Below, piece after piece: positions 9,403-19,300 of a stretch of DNA of 56,206 bases. Both the position numbers and the translations under genes were made by a program. Origin of the DNA: Alphaproteobacteria bacterium (lineage in GTDB: Bacteria > Pseudomonadota > Alphaproteobacteria > Rhizobiales > Rhizobiaceae); NCBI GenBank assembly GCA_024280375.1, contig JAJRQF010000034.1, forward strand, positions 1 to 56,206, read 5' to 3'. A model generated the notes under the pieces. The model was not told the DNA's origin. It saw only the letters and a program-made list of their open reading frames with translations, and ran no database searches. Position 1 is the first letter of the stretch. Each line of letters opens with the position of its first letter.

Positions 9403-10728
9403 CTATTTTCCTACACAAAATTCGCTGAACACCGCATCCAACAAATCTTCAACATCTACTTTACCAATGATCCGTCCCAACTGATCCGAAGCAAGCCGAA
9501 GTTCTTCAGATATAAGTTCAATCATCATTTCATTATCAATCACTATCGAATTTAAATGGGACAGAGATTTTTCTAACAATAGTTTATGCCGCAAACGGGT
9601 TAAAAAAAGCTGATCACCATTCCCAATACTGTTTCGTGCGCAAATCGAAATTAGCTGTTCCAGGTCTTTCAAACCGGCTTGCGTGATAGCGGAAACATAT
9701 ATGCCATCATTTCGCGCACTTATATTCGAAAGTAAATCTGATTTAGAGTAAATGATCTCGACGTTATCACCAAACATCTCATCAATATCAGATTGATTCC
9801 ATGGGTCTTGATCGCTTGATTGCAAGAAAAGAGTAAGGTTTGCATCCCTGCCACTATCAATCGCACGGTCAATTCCTATTCGCTCAACAACGTCATCCGT
9901 ATCACGAATACCAGCAGTATCCGATATAACAACTTCAAACCCATCCAAATTAAGACTGATATTAATTATATCGCGGGTGGTGCCCTTATATTCAGAGACT
10001 ATCGCCACATCGCGTTTTGCCAGTGCATTCAATAAACTGGATTTTCCGGAATTGGGCGCGCCAACCAACGAAACCTTAAAACCCTCACGAATGATCTCGC
10101 CTTTGGTGAAAGTATCTAAATGTGCCGTGATATCATTCATCAAAACTTCAACACCATCAATAAGATGATGATTAACATCATCTGGAATATCTTCTTCTTC
10201 GGAAAAATCCAGATCGGCTTCTATGTGAGCACGCAATTTGATTAATCTGTTGCGCCAATCATCATACAGAATTCGCAACATCCCGGAAGTTTGCTTTTGG
10301 GCCAATACTCGTTGATGTTCGGTATTTGCCGATATGAGGTCAGACAGACCCTCTATCTCAGTCAGATCCAATCGACCGTTTTCAAAAGCTCTTCTGGAAA
10401 ATTCACCGGCTTCGGCGAGCCTGAAACCATCAAATTGGCCTAATTCGTTTAGAACGGCATTTAGAACTGCGCGGCTTCCATGAACATGAAACTCACCGCA
10501 ATCTTCACCGGTAAAACTTTGAGGCCCTTCGAAAAACAAAACAATGGCCTGGTCTAACAATTGACCAGAACCATCATTTATTTTAGCAAGCACAGCTTTT
10601 CGGGCAGACGGCAAAAAGCCAATCATTGTTTCGAAGGCGAATCGAACTTTTGGTCCGCTCAATCGAATTATGGCAACGCCTGAAGGAACGTTGCCCGATG
10701 ATAATGCAAAGATCGTATCGCCAGACAT
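9403..10728 (-). CDS. mnmE: tRNA modification GTPase MnmE
   Basis: MnmE (TrmE) is the GTPase partner of MnmG in U34 modification. The N-terminal formyl-THF-binding domain (MSGDTIFALSSGNVPSGVAIIRLSG) is followed by helical segments around an inserted G domain. That domain carries G1 GAPNSGKSSLLNAL, G2 GTTRDI and G3 DTAGIRDT. The protein ends in FCVGK, keeping the catalytic C-terminal Cys motif (C-[IV]-G-K). At 441 residues it is full length. The stop codon directly abuts a parS site, and rho lies 24 bp upstream on the same strand. Confidence 0.97.
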   Translation of the reverse strand: MSGDTIFALSSGNVPSGVAIIRLSGPKVRFAFETMIGFLPSARKAVLAKINDGSGQLLDQAIVLFFEGPQSFTGEDCGEFHVHGSRAVLNAVLNELGQFDGFRLAEAGEFSRRAFENGRLDLTEIEGLSDLISANTEHQRVLAQKQTSGMLRILYDDWRNRLIKLRAHIEADLDFSEEEDIPDDVNHHLIDGVEVLMNDITAHLDTFTKGEIIREGFKVSLVGAPNSGKSSLLNALAKRDVAIVSEYKGTTRDIINISLNLDGFEVVISDTAGIRDTDDVVERIGIDRAIDSGRDANLTLFLQSSDQDPWNQSDIDEMFGDNVEIIYSKSDLLSNISARNDGIYVSAITQAGLKDLEQLISICARNSIGNGDQLFLTRLRHKLLLEKSLSHLNSIVIDNEMMIELISEELRLASDQLGRIIGKVDVEDLLDAVFSEFCVGK

Positions 10729-10752
10729 GATATTTGCTCACAAACAATCTTA

Positions 10753-12018
10753 TCAGGTATTCATTGAATCAAAGAAATCTGCATTTGATTTGGTTTGCTT
10801 CAATTTATCAATCAGGAACTCAATCGCATCGACTGTCCCCATAGACGAAAGAATCCGACGGAGTACAAATACTTTCTGCAGATCAGATTTGGTAATCAGC
10901 AGATCTTCCTTGCGTGTACCGGATTTCAAAATATCCATAGAAGGATAGGTCCGCTTATCGGCGACCTTACGATCAAGAACAATTTCTGAGTTGCCGGTGC
11001 CCTTGAATTCCTCGAAGATAACCTCATCCATACGACTACCTGTATCAATCAATGCAGTCGCAATAATTGTCAAAGAACCACCTTCTTCGATATTTCGAGC
11101 AGCACCAAAGAAGCGCTTTGGTCTTTGCAAAGCATTGGCATCAACACCACCGGTCAACACCTTACCGGAGGAAGGAATAACTGTATTATAGGCACGGCCG
11201 AGCCTGGTAATTGAATCGAGCAAAATGACGACATCACGTCCGTGTTCCACCAGGCGCTTGGCTTTTTCAATCACCATTTCAGCAACCTGCACATGCCGGG
11301 ATGCCGGCTCATCGAAAGTAGATGCAACAACCTCACCCTTAACAGAACGTTGCATGTCAGTTACTTCTTCTGGTCGCTCATCAATTAGAAGCACAATTAA
11401 AAAACATTCAGGATGGTTTGCAGTAATCGCATGGGCAATATTTTGCAAAAGTACAGTTTTACCGGTTCTCGGTGGTGCAACGATTAACCCACGCTGGCCT
11501 TTACCAAGTGGCGCGACAAGATCTATTACGCGCGCAGATAAATCCTTAACTTTAGGATCTTCAACTTCCATCTTGAAACGTTCATCAGGATAGAGCGGGG
11601 TCAGATTATCAAAATGAATTTTATGGCTAATACTATCACTGTCTTCGAAATTGATTTTAGAAACCTTCAACAAAGCGAAATAGCGTTCCCCATCATTAGG
11701 GCCACGAATTGGGCCTTCTACCGTATCACCAGTACGCAACGAGAATTTACGAATCTGCGAAGGAGATACATAAATATCATCCGGTCCTGGCAAATAATTT
11801 GCACTGGCTGATCTTAAAAAAGCAAATCCATCTTGCAGAACTTCAACAACGCCTTCTCCGATAATCTCTACGTCTTCTTCAGAAAGGCATTTGAGTATCG
11901 CAAACATCAGCTCCTGTTTTCTCAAGGTGCTGGCATTTTCAACATTTAAGTCCTCAGCAAAGCTGATTAAATCAGTTGGTGTTTTAGATTTAAGTTCCTG
12001 CAGCTTCATTTGCTTCAT
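10753..12018 (-). CDS. rho: Transcription termination factor Rho
   Basis: Rho is the hexameric RNA helicase that ends factor-dependent transcription. The N-terminal [24 protein letters not shown] region and the cold-shock-like RNA-binding domain ([29 protein letters not shown]) precede the ATPase core with P-loop [12 protein letters not shown], Walker [17 protein letters not shown] and the R-loop/Q-loop segment. The frame reaches 12033, but the Met at 12018 gives the family-typical start just before MKLQELKSK. The gene ends 24 bp before mnmE. Confidence 0.97.
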   Translation of the reverse strand: MKQMKLQELKSKTPTDLISFAEDLNVENASTLRKQELMFAILKCLSEEDVEIIGEGVVEVLQDGFAFLRSASANYLPGPDDIYVSPSQIRKFSLRTGDTVEGPIRGPNDGERYFALLKVSKINFEDSDSISHKIHFDNLTPLYPDERFKMEVEDPKVKDLSARVIDLVAPLGKGQRGLIVAPPRTGKTVLLQNIAHAITANHPECFLIVLLIDERPEEVTDMQRSVKGEVVASTFDEPASRHVQVAEMVIEKAKRLVEHGRDVVILLDSITRLGRAYNTVIPSSGKVLTGGVDANALQRPKRFFGAARNIEEGGSLTIIATALIDTGSRMDEVIFEEFKGTGNSEIVLDRKVADKRTYPSMDILKSGTRKEDLLITKSDLQKVFVLRRILSSMGTVDAIEFLIDKLKQTKSNADFFDSMNT

Positions 12019-12218
12019 AGGAAAACAGTCCATTTTATATAATTATAAGGAGAAGGATTCAAAACCAGAAGAATTGCGAGTGATGTATCCGGAGAGTAGT
12101 GTCTGTAACTGAATACAAACTATCGAGCCCAGAAAGAGCCGAAAAATAGTTCAACCAATGAATGGTTGGCTCTAAATAGTGCCAATAGATATATTCTGCA
12201 AGAAAAATCTGTAAAATA

Positions 12219-12641
12219 TCAAAATGGTTTTATTACGACCAAAATAACCACAACAATCATAATCACCGTAGGCGCCTCGTTGGCCACCCTAAAATACTTT
12301 TGCGAATGGGTATTTTCATCATTGGCAAATTTTCTAACCCACCCGGCAGCAACCATATGGTATGCGCTTAGAAAAATAACCAAAGTCATTTTTACCATAA
12401 GCCAAACATCCGCCCAAAGATTAGAATAGTAGGCCAGGCTTAATCCAAAAATCCAACTGGAAATCATTGCAGGCGTCATAATGCCCTTAAGCAACCGACG
12501 TTCCATAATCTTAAATGTTTCAGATGGCTCAGCTTTCCCTATAGCCACGCTATGATAAACCATCAGGCGGGGAAGATAGAGCAAACCGACCATCCAGGAA
12601 ATTACCGAGATGATATGCGCAATTAAAAGCCATTCATACAT
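12219..12641 (-). CDS. hemJ: Protoporphyrinogen oxidase HemJ
   Basis: HemJ is the membrane protoporphyrinogen IX oxidase used by most alphaproteobacteria in place of HemG or HemY. The 140-residue protein has four predicted membrane helices and the family signatures WLLIAHIISVISWMVGLLYLPRLMVYH (conserved His near residue 9) and RLLKGIMTPAMISSWIFGL. It lies 27 bp downstream of hemE on the same strand, so the two late heme-synthesis genes are probably co-transcribed and lead into rho. Confidence 0.92.
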   Translation of the reverse strand: MYEWLLIAHIISVISWMVGLLYLPRLMVYHSVAIGKAEPSETFKIMERRLLKGIMTPAMISSWIFGLSLAYYSNLWADVWLMVKMTLVIFLSAYHMVAAGWVRKFANDENTHSQKYFRVANEAPTVIMIVVVILVVIKPF

Positions 12642-12668
12642 TTCAAGATTACCAATTCTGTTTGAGGC

Positions 12669-13712
12669 TTACCCTCTAACACGCTTTATCATTTGTTCAA
12701 CATGAGCAATTGGAGTTTGAGGTGTAATTCCATGCCCCAGATTAAATACCAACGGACCAGAACTCAGGTTTTCCAAAATCATATCGATGCCTTCATCTAA
12801 AGCACGTCCACCGGCAATCAAACGGGTTGGATCAAGATTACCCTGTACGGCTCCTTGCTTTTGCAATTCAGCTGCAAATGACATTGGCATTGCCCAATCA
12901 AGCCCCATCATATTAATAGCTGTTTTTTCCCGATAGGTGGAATAATACTGTCCAACGCCTTTTGGAAAACCAATAATTTTGGCCTCTGGCAATTGCTCGC
13001 GAACCAGCTGAACAATTTTGGCCACCGGCCTGATACACCATTTATCAAACTGATCTTCATCAAGCACGCTGGCCCATGAATCAAAGATCTGGACCGCATC
13101 AGCACCCGCTTTCAATTGAGCGATTAGATATTCAGCAGAAGATTGAACAATGATGTCCAGCAGCTCGGCAAACTCTTCAGGGTGTGCGTGCGCAAACAAA
13201 CGAGCGGGGGCCTGGTCAGGCGTACCATGTCCAGCAATCATATAGGTGGCCACTGTCCAGGGCGCGCCACAAAACCCAAGCAAAGTCGTCTCAATTGGCA
13301 ATTCCGCGCGTATGCCTTCAACAGCCTCAATAACAGGAGACAAATGATCCATAAAATTAGAACCGTCCAAATTGGCAATATCTTCTACATTTATCGGATC
13401 AAGTTGAGGGCCGTGGCCTGCATCAAAACGAACAGATCTTCCAAGCGCATCTGGAATTACCAGAATATCTGAAAACAGGATTGCTGCATCAAATCCAAAG
13501 CGTCTAATCGGTTGCATCGTTACATCAATAGCAAATTTAGGTGTGTAACAAAGTTCTAAAAACCCACCTGCTTTTTCACGTAGTGCCCTATACTCAGGTA
13601 AGTATCTTCCTGCTTGTCTCATCATCCAGATGGGTGGTTTTTCATAAGCCATTCCATCCATTACTTTGAGAACTTTACGATGGTCTGGATTAAGTGATTT
13701 GGAGTTATTCAC
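12669..13712 (-). CDS. hemE: Uroporphyrinogen decarboxylase
   Basis: HemE decarboxylates uroporphyrinogen III to coproporphyrinogen III. The two signatures [20 protein letters not shown] (about residue 27) and [18 protein letters not shown] (about residue 146) are complete, and the length (347) is normal. The start is GTG with AGGAAA upstream. The 5' end is special: a TTATTCACA DnaA-box match straddles the first codons, and the AT-rich gap upstream is the proposed replication origin. In Caulobacter and Rhizobiales the origin also adjoins hemE. Confidence 0.97.
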   Translation of the reverse strand: MNNSKSLNPDHRKVLKVMDGMAYEKPPIWMMRQAGRYLPEYRALREKAGGFLELCYTPKFAIDVTMQPIRRFGFDAAILFSDILVIPDALGRSVRFDAGHGPQLDPINVEDIANLDGSNFMDHLSPVIEAVEGIRAELPIETTLLGFCGAPWTVATYMIAGHGTPDQAPARLFAHAHPEEFAELLDIIVQSSAEYLIAQLKAGADAVQIFDSWASVLDEDQFDKWCIRPVAKIVQLVREQLPEAKIIGFPKGVGQYYSTYREKTAINMMGLDWAMPMSFAAELQKQGAVQGNLDPTRLIAGGRALDEGIDMILENLSSGPLVFNLGHGITPQTPIAHVEQMIKRVRG

Positions 13713-14100
13713 AGCGTTTCCTAATAAAGAAATTTGTTATTTTTGGATTCTTATTATTATTGTCTGTGAATTACAGTGATCATATTCAATACACAAATTA
13801 TTCAGAATGGTTTCCGAAAAAAAATCATCAACTAAACTCGATCAAAATACGATTAATTACGGGGAAAACATAAATTCACTATATATTTCAAATAGTTAGT
13901 AAAAATATGCCCGGAGTATTTTGTTGATAACTTATCAATAAAGTTTTATACAATATTAGTCCCCAATATCTAGAAGCGGTGAATAAACTTAATTTCTCTG
14001 GCTGGCCTGTTGATGAAATTTCTCTTAGCGGTGATTAATTTTCAAAATTGCTTTAATATGTAAAACTATCCAACGTTATCCCCAGCTCGGCAAGGTTTGT
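13705..14100. other. Candidate chromosomal replication origin (oriC)
   Basis: This 388-bp gene-free, AT-rich stretch separates divergent hemE and ppsR. It holds TTATTCACA (13705-13713, a full match to TTWTNCACA), TGTGAATTA (13765-13773, reverse, 8/9), TTATTCAGA (13798-13806, 8/9) and TTATCCCCA (14076-14084, 8/9). It also has a perfect TTGATAA-C-TTATCAA palindrome (13924-13938) and two copies of AGCGGTGA-TAA near 13975 and 14030. Nearby parAB and parS sites, the switch of coding strand, and the conserved hemE neighbourhood support the call. The exact unwinding element cannot be set by eye. Confidence 0.75.
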
Positions 14101-14919
14101 GTGAAGATTCAAAAAAACCATTTCCATTTACATCTGATATCTGACTCAACCGGTGAAACGCTTTTATCAGCAGCGCGGGCAGTAAGTGTTCAATATTCCA
14201 GCGCCAATGCGGTTGAACATATTTCGTCGATGATCAGTACCAAAAAACAGGTGATCGATGTTTTGGATGAAATCGACCGGGAACCGGGAATTGTTCTTTA
14301 TACAATGGCGGATGAAGCTTTGGCATTTCATATAAAAGAACGTTGTCGGGAGTTGGGTGTTCCGGCGGTTGATCTATTGAAGCCGGTTATTGAAGTTTTT
14401 CAAAATTACCTGGGGCAGCAATCGTCCGGTAAAGCCGGCGCCCAGCATATTTTGAACGCTGAATATTTTGAACGAATGGAAGCGTTGAATTTCGCCATGG
14501 CCCATGACGATGGTCATTTGCCAGATAATCTCGAGGATGCAGATATTATTCTATTGGGAATTTCGAGAACATCAAAAACGCCAACTGCGATATATTTAGC
14601 CCAAAGGGGCATTCGGGTTGCCAATGTGCCGTTAAACCCTGATCAGCCGATTTCAATAAATATTAGAAAGCCCGGCGGACCATTGATTTTGGCATTGGTT
14701 GCCAGCCCGGACCGGATCGTGCATTTGCGGCAAAATCGAATATTATCCTATGAGGATGAGTTTAACGAAAATATCTATGTTGACCGCGCGTCGATTGTCG
14801 AAGAAATCGCCTATACCAGAAAACTTTGCAAGGATAACAATTGGCCGATGATTGATGTATCCAACAGATCAATTGAAGAAACCGCCGCTGAAATTCTGAC
14901 CCTGTATGCAGACCGGTAG
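14101..14919 (+). CDS. Pyruvate phosphate dikinase regulatory protein (DUF299 kinase/pyrophosphorylase)
   Basis: This is the bifunctional regulator family that phosphorylates PPDK (or PEP synthase) with ADP and reverses it by phosphorolysis. HLISDSTGETLLSAARA opens the protein, and the P-loop-like GISRTSKTPTAIYLAQRGIRVANVPL is diagnostic. Length (272) is normal. It starts with GTG and is the first plus-strand gene beyond the presumed origin, in the usual position before maf-aroE-coaE-dnaQ. The target dikinase is not in this window. Confidence 0.93.
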   Translation: MKIQKNHFHLHLISDSTGETLLSAARAVSVQYSSANAVEHISSMISTKKQVIDVLDEIDREPGIVLYTMADEALAFHIKERCRELGVPAVDLLKPVIEVFQNYLGQQSSGKAGAQHILNAEYFERMEALNFAMAHDDGHLPDNLEDADIILLGISRTSKTPTAIYLAQRGIRVANVPLNPDQPISINIRKPGGPLILALVASPDRIVHLRQNRILSYEDEFNENIYVDRASIVEEIAYTRKLCKDNNWPMIDVSNRSIEETAAEILTLYADR

Positions 14920-14964
14920 TCAGGCCTGAAGTCTGGTATTAACAAAATTGCGAGATGAAATTCG

Positions 14965-15582
14965 GTGATAAATAGCCTTGATAAGAATACCCCGATAATT
15001 TTGGCGTCCAATAGTCGGTTTCGTGCTGAATTGCTAAACAACGCTGGCATCAAATTTATTCAACAGGCGGCCCAAATTGATGAACGCGCGATAGAAGAGC
15101 CCTTATTAAAAAGCCAGTTGGATGCATCCGATATTGCGCAGGTTCTGGCAGAAGCAAAAGCCCAAGAGGTTTCGCATCGATTTAAGGATGCGTTGGTAAT
15201 CGGCTGTGACCAAACCTTGTCACTTGGTGACAAAATGTTTCACAAACCTGCTGATATGAAAGCTGCCCGTCAACATTTGCTGGCGTTTTCCGGCAATACC
15301 CATCAACTTAATTCCGGTATTGCGGTGGTCATCAACGAGCAGACTGTTTGGCGTTATGTTTCAACCGCCGACATGAGTATGCGAAAACTGACACCTGAAT
15401 TTATTGGGCGATATTTAGCCAGGGCAGGCGGCGACGTATTAAAGAGTGTCGGCGCATATCAGCTGGAAGGCGAAGGAATAAATTTGTTTGAAAAAATTGA
15501 GGGCGATTATTTTACCATAATTGGTCTGCCGTTGTTGCCCTTAATGGCGGAACTCAGAAATCTGGAAATCATTGATGGCTGA
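14965..15582 (+). CDS. maf: Maf-family nucleoside triphosphate pyrophosphatase
   Basis: Maf proteins hydrolyse non-canonical or modified nucleoside triphosphates and are linked to division arrest. The [17 protein letters not shown] opening (SxxR motif), the Glu in DERAIEE and VIGCDQTL are the family markers, and the C-terminal [19 protein letters not shown] is typical. The first codon is GTG. The 3' end overlaps the aroE start by 8 bp, so the maf-aroE-coaE genes form a compact operon. Confidence 0.93.
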   Translation: MINSLDKNTPIILASNSRFRAELLNNAGIKFIQQAAQIDERAIEEPLLKSQLDASDIAQVLAEAKAQEVSHRFKDALVIGCDQTLSLGDKMFHKPADMKAARQHLLAFSGNTHQLNSGIAVVINEQTVWRYVSTADMSMRKLTPEFIGRYLARAGGDVLKSVGAYQLEGEGINLFEKIEGDYFTIIGLPLLPLMAELRNLEIIDG

Positions 15583-16426
15583 ATTAAAACGCGCATTTAT
15601 TTGTGGTTGGCCGGTTGAGCATTCCCGCTCACCAATAATCCATAATTTTTGGATAAATAAATACGGCTTACAAGGGGAATATATAAAGCATCCTGTTTCT
15701 CCTTCAGATTTTGATGACTTCGTCCTTAGTTTACATAATGGTACATTTTTGGGTGGGAACGTCACAATTCCCCATAAGGAGATGGCCTTCAAACTGATTA
15801 AAAACCTCGACCCGGTGGCAAAACGGTTGGGCGCGGTAAATACAATCTGGATTGAAGATGGTGAAATTCATGCGGCAAATACCGATGGCTATGGGTTTTT
15901 GGCGAACCTCGATCAATTGACCCCTAACTGGGATGATGCCAGCCTCAAACAAAAAAAGGTAATCGTGCTTGGGGCAGGTGGTGCCGCGCGCGCCATCATT
16001 GATGCTGTGCAATCTCGCGGTTTTACCAATATATCTATCGTCAACAGAACCTATTCCCGGGCGGAAAATCTGGCGGGTTTCTTTGGAAAAACTACCCATG
16101 CCCACAAATGGGAAGATCTGCCAAACCTGATGTTGGATTCAGCTTTACTGATAAACACCACCTCGCTTGGAATGGAGGGAAAATCACCTTTAGAAATTGA
16201 TTTAAGCCCGCTTCCATCCAATTGTCTGGTGAGTGACATTGTATATGTGCCGTTAAAAACCGAATTGTTGCAGCAGGCGGAAAACCTGGGTCTAAAAATC
16301 GCCGAAGGTTTGGGAATGCTGTTACATCAGGCGGTTCCGGGTTTTGAAAAGTGGTTTGGTATCAGACCAGAAGTCAGCGACGAACTTCGGGCCTTGGTGG
16401 TACAAGATTTGGAACAAAACTCATGA
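15575..16426 (+). CDS. aroE: Shikimate dehydrogenase (NADP+)
   Basis: AroE reduces 3-dehydroshikimate in the chorismate pathway. The substrate-binding signature [18 protein letters not shown] is at the N-terminus, NVTIPHKE supplies the catalytic Lys, and [20 protein letters not shown] is the NADP-binding turn. The ATG at 15575 is chosen over the TTG one codon upstream because GGAAA lies eight bases before it. It overlaps maf by 8 bp, and its TGA overlaps the coaE ATG, indicating translational coupling. Confidence 0.95.
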   Translation: MAELKRAFICGWPVEHSRSPIIHNFWINKYGLQGEYIKHPVSPSDFDDFVLSLHNGTFLGGNVTIPHKEMAFKLIKNLDPVAKRLGAVNTIWIEDGEIHAANTDGYGFLANLDQLTPNWDDASLKQKKVIVLGAGGAARAIIDAVQSRGFTNISIVNRTYSRAENLAGFFGKTTHAHKWEDLPNLMLDSALLINTTSLGMEGKSPLEIDLSPLPSNCLVSDIVYVPLKTELLQQAENLGLKIAEGLGMLLHQAVPGFEKWFGIRPEVSDELRALVVQDLEQNS

Positions 16427-17031
16427 TTATTCTCGGCCTTACCGGTTCAATTGGCATGGGAAAATCAACCACCGCTCAGATGTTTCGCGATCAAAATATA
16501 CCAGTACACGATGCCGATGCAGTGGTGCATAAACTTTATGCCGGAAAAGCTGCCTCCTTAATTGAGGCGGCGTTTCCAGGAACAACCGACGCGCAGGGTG
16601 TTGATCGGGTTAAACTTGGCAATATTGTTGTCGGCAATGAAGCGGCGATGAAAGAACTTGAAGCAATTGTTCACCCGCTTGTGCGGGCCGCAGAAATAGA
16701 GTTTCTTGAAAATGCGAAAGCCAATAATGCCGACCTTGTGATTTTGGATATTCCTTTGCTGTTCGAGACCAATGGTCAGGAGCGCGTTGATGGTATCATC
16801 GTGGTCACCGCTCCGGCATCAGTTCAAAAACAAAGGGTATTGGCGCGCGCAGGAATGGACGAGGAAAAATTTAAGAATATTCTGTCCAGACAAGTTCCAG
16901 ATGCAGAAAAGCGTCAGCGGGCCGATTTTATAATAGATACATCATTGGGTCTGGAGAACGCCCAAAACGAAGTAACAGTGATTATCGAAAAAATTCGGTC
17001 TGGTAATTGGGACCCTTTTCAAAAACCGTAA
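16423..17031 (+). CDS. coaE: Dephospho-CoA kinase
   Basis: CoaE performs the last step of coenzyme A synthesis. The P-loop GLTGSIGMGKSTTAQMF is at residues 5-20, and HDADAVVHKLY and LDIPLLFE are family motifs. The ATG at 16423 overlaps the aroE stop (ATGA), so the in-frame extension upstream within aroE is not used. The product has 202 residues, the usual size. dnaQ begins about 100 bp downstream. Confidence 0.95.
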   Translation: MIILGLTGSIGMGKSTTAQMFRDQNIPVHDADAVVHKLYAGKAASLIEAAFPGTTDAQGVDRVKLGNIVVGNEAAMKELEAIVHPLVRAAEIEFLENAKANNADLVILDIPLLFETNGQERVDGIIVVTAPASVQKQRVLARAGMDEEKFKNILSRQVPDAEKRQRADFIIDTSLGLENAQNEVTVIIEKIRSGNWDPFQKP

Positions 17032-17128
17032 GTTTTAGAAAGCCAACTTTTTTGAGTGGATAAAGCTCAAAAAACGCCAAACCTGACATTGTTGATATAG
17101 AATTTGCGGATCGTAGCGGGAGAGCATT

Positions 17129-17830
17129 ATGCGCGAAATTGTCTTTGATACGGAAACCACCGGTTTGAGCCCAAGAGATGGCGACAGGGTAATTGAAATT
17201 GGTGCGATCGAATTGATCAATCACTTTCCTTCTGGCAAAATCTATCATCAGTTTATCAACCCGGAAGAACGCCAGGTTGATCCAGGCGCATTTGATGTGC
17301 ACGGAATTTCCAATGATTTTTTGGCCGACAAGCCAAAATTCAAGGATGTTGTATCTGAGTTTTTGGAATTTTTTAGCGAAGGCAATTTGATTGCCCATAA
17401 CGCAAGTTTTGATATGGGGTTTTTAAACGCTGAACTTGCCCGCTTGAAAATGTCGCCGATTACCAATGACCGTGTCATTGATACGCTGCAGATCGCCCGC
17501 AGAAAACATCCCGCCGGGCCAAACTCGCTTGATGCACTTTGTTCCAGATATGGCATTAACAATGCACACCGGACCAAACATGGGGCTTTGCTGGATTCCG
17601 AATTGCTTGCCGAAGTTTATCTGGAGCTGATTGGCGGAAAACAGGCGGCCCTTGGGCTTGGTACTATCGAAGAAGAAGCCTCGAAATCCCAAACAATTGG
17701 TAGTATTATAAGAGAGCCACAGCGCCAGCGAAATGCGCCGCTCGCCTCACGAATAAGCGAAATTGAGCGGATAGCACATGATCGGCTTGTTGAAACAATT
17801 GGCGAAAATGCAATCTGGAAACAGGTTTAA
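17129..17830 (+). CDS. dnaQ: DNA polymerase III epsilon subunit (3'-5' proofreading exonuclease)
   Basis: DnaQ is the proofreading exonuclease of the replicative polymerase. Exo I is FDTETTGLSP with the catalytic Asp-Glu pair, Exo II is LIAHNASFDMGFLN, and Exo III is HGALLDSELLAEVYLEL. A Shine-Dalgarno GGGAG precedes the ATG. The 233-residue length includes a C-terminal tail that in the family binds the alpha subunit. The stop codon sits inside a perfect inverted repeat that may end transcription from both sides. Confidence 0.95.
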   Translation: MREIVFDTETTGLSPRDGDRVIEIGAIELINHFPSGKIYHQFINPEERQVDPGAFDVHGISNDFLADKPKFKDVVSEFLEFFSEGNLIAHNASFDMGFLNAELARLKMSPITNDRVIDTLQIARRKHPAGPNSLDALCSRYGINNAHRTKHGALLDSELLAEVYLELIGGKQAALGLGTIEEEASKSQTIGSIIREPQRQRNAPLASRISEIERIAHDRLVETIGENAIWKQV

Positions 17831-17843
17831 TTGTTGTTTCCAG
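17815..17843. terminator. Inverted repeat at the dnaQ/secB convergence
   Basis: CTGGAAACA pairs perfectly with TGTTTCCAG across an 11-base loop containing the dnaQ stop codon. The convergent position suggests a bidirectional RNA 3' end, but there is no long T-tract. Confidence 0.4.
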
Positions 17844-17862
17844 AATTATCAGATCTTAAATC

Positions 17863-18390
17863 TTAGCTAAGGTCAGTATTAACCTGTGCTTTGACCTGCT
17901 CTTCGGCAGCGCGCTGCTGGTAAAGGGCGGCGAAATCAATCGGGTCAATTAGCAGAGGTGGAAACCCGCCATTTCTTGTTGCATCGGCAATAATTTGACG
18001 GGCAAACGGGAACAATATGCGCGGGCATTCGATAAGAATTGCCGGCGCAGTTGCCTCTTCCGGCAGGTTTTCCAGACGAAAAACGCCGCAATAGATCAGC
18101 TCAACCTTAAACATGGCATCATCGCCATCGCCCGCATTGGCTTCCATGGTCAATTCGACTTCGAAATCGGTTTCAGAAAGCGGGTTTGCATTAACATTGA
18201 TGTTAATATTGATTTCCGGGGCTTTTTCCCGGGGGCGCAATGAATTTGGTGCCAGCGGGTTTTCGAAGGACAAATCTTTAATATATTGCGCCAATACATT
18301 CAGCGATGGTGCGGCACCATTTCCCGTACCCGTAGCAGCACCGTTTTCCGCATCTTGTGATTTTGCTTCAGGTTTGTCGTTCTTGGCCAT
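17863..18390 (-). CDS. secB: Protein-export chaperone SecB
   Basis: SecB is the tetrameric cytosolic chaperone that delivers unfolded preproteins to SecA. The conserved core includes [54 protein letters not shown] and [31 protein letters not shown]. Length is 175 residues, with an alphaproteobacterial Ala/Gly-rich N-terminal extension (about residues 1-28). It converges on dnaQ and precedes fxsA in the order normal for Hyphomicrobiales. Confidence 0.97.
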   Translation of the reverse strand: MAKNDKPEAKSQDAENGAATGTGNGAAPSLNVLAQYIKDLSFENPLAPNSLRPREKAPEINININVNANPLSETDFEVELTMEANAGDGDDAMFKVELIYCGVFRLENLPEEATAPAILIECPRILFPFARQIIADATRNGGFPPLLIDPIDFAALYQQRAAEEQVKAQVNTDLS

Positions 18391-18566
18391 TTAATTATTC
18401 CATAAAATTTGGGGTTTAATGATTCAGGTGCAGTGTCCGCAAATCATCATTTATAATTGTAGTTGCGCTCTAACATGGGATTTAACTCGAAACAAGCTAA
18501 GAAACCAGCGGCTGCTAGCGATAATGTTGTAAGGGAACAATCTATTCAAAAAGACGCATAGCGACG

Positions 18567-19118
18567 TTATTTTTCATCTTTTTTGATCTGGTTTTCAATT
18601 GTTTCACTGTTCCAGGGTGATGATGGGTCTGGATCTCTTGTCCATGCTTTCTCATCTAGATCAACGATCGGGCCATCCTGATCTTGCCTATTTCGGTTAT
18701 TGGGGTCAGATTGAAAGCCACCAAATCCAGCATTAAACCCGGCGGCACCGGATTGGGTGTTGAATTTAATACGAGAAACGAGAAACAACCGGATAGCGGC
18801 GCGAACCGGCGGTAGAAATAACAGGAAACCCAAAGTGTCGGTAACAAATCCTGGTGTTAGCAGTAAAACACCGGCAATTAATATCATAACGCCATTGGTG
18901 AGCTCTTTTGCTGGAACTTTTCCTGCACCCATCTCATTTTGGATCTGCTTGAGTATACGAAAACCTTCTATGCGCAGCAGAATTGAACCAATAATGGCCG
19001 TGACCAATATCATCATCAGTGTGTAAAATATGCCAATTCTGTCGCCGATTGCGATAAACACCCCGATTTCTACAATCGGAATAAGCAGCAGCATAAATGG
19101 CAGAAGTGATAGGGGCAT
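18567..19118 (-). CDS. fxsA: FxsA family membrane protein
   Basis: FxsA-family inner-membrane proteins have an unknown molecular role (the E. coli member affects exclusion of phage T7 by F plasmids). The N-terminal half holds the signature helices LLPFMLLLIPIVEIGVFIAIGDRIG and TLMMILVTAIIGSILLRIEG, followed by a third hydrophobic segment VMILIAGVLLLTPGFVTDTLGFLLFLPPVR. The tail is cytosolic, Gly/Asn/Asp-rich and low in complexity. The ATG at 19118 has AGGA six bases upstream and is preferred to a GTG at 19145. Confidence 0.88.
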   Translation of the reverse strand: MPLSLLPFMLLLIPIVEIGVFIAIGDRIGIFYTLMMILVTAIIGSILLRIEGFRILKQIQNEMGAGKVPAKELTNGVMILIAGVLLLTPGFVTDTLGFLLFLPPVRAAIRLFLVSRIKFNTQSGAAGFNAGFGGFQSDPNNRNRQDQDGPIVDLDEKAWTRDPDPSSPWNSETIENQIKKDEK

Positions 19119-19300
19119 TATTTTCCTGTTTTGGGCAGTTTTCACACAAATATGAATATTTTTAGTCTCTCTTACAAGATAAGAACAAATTATTAAATTT
19201 GAATGGGTTTAAACAAAGATATATATGAACTAGGTATACTCGACGATACCAGCTGCAAGAATGCTGGATCAACCTGTTTAGCAAATTTACGGTAATCCTA

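Noticed and set aside
12034-12218. Gap between rho and hemJ examined for small RNAs or riboswitches
   Set aside because: No stable stem, terminator or known RNA pattern could be seen.
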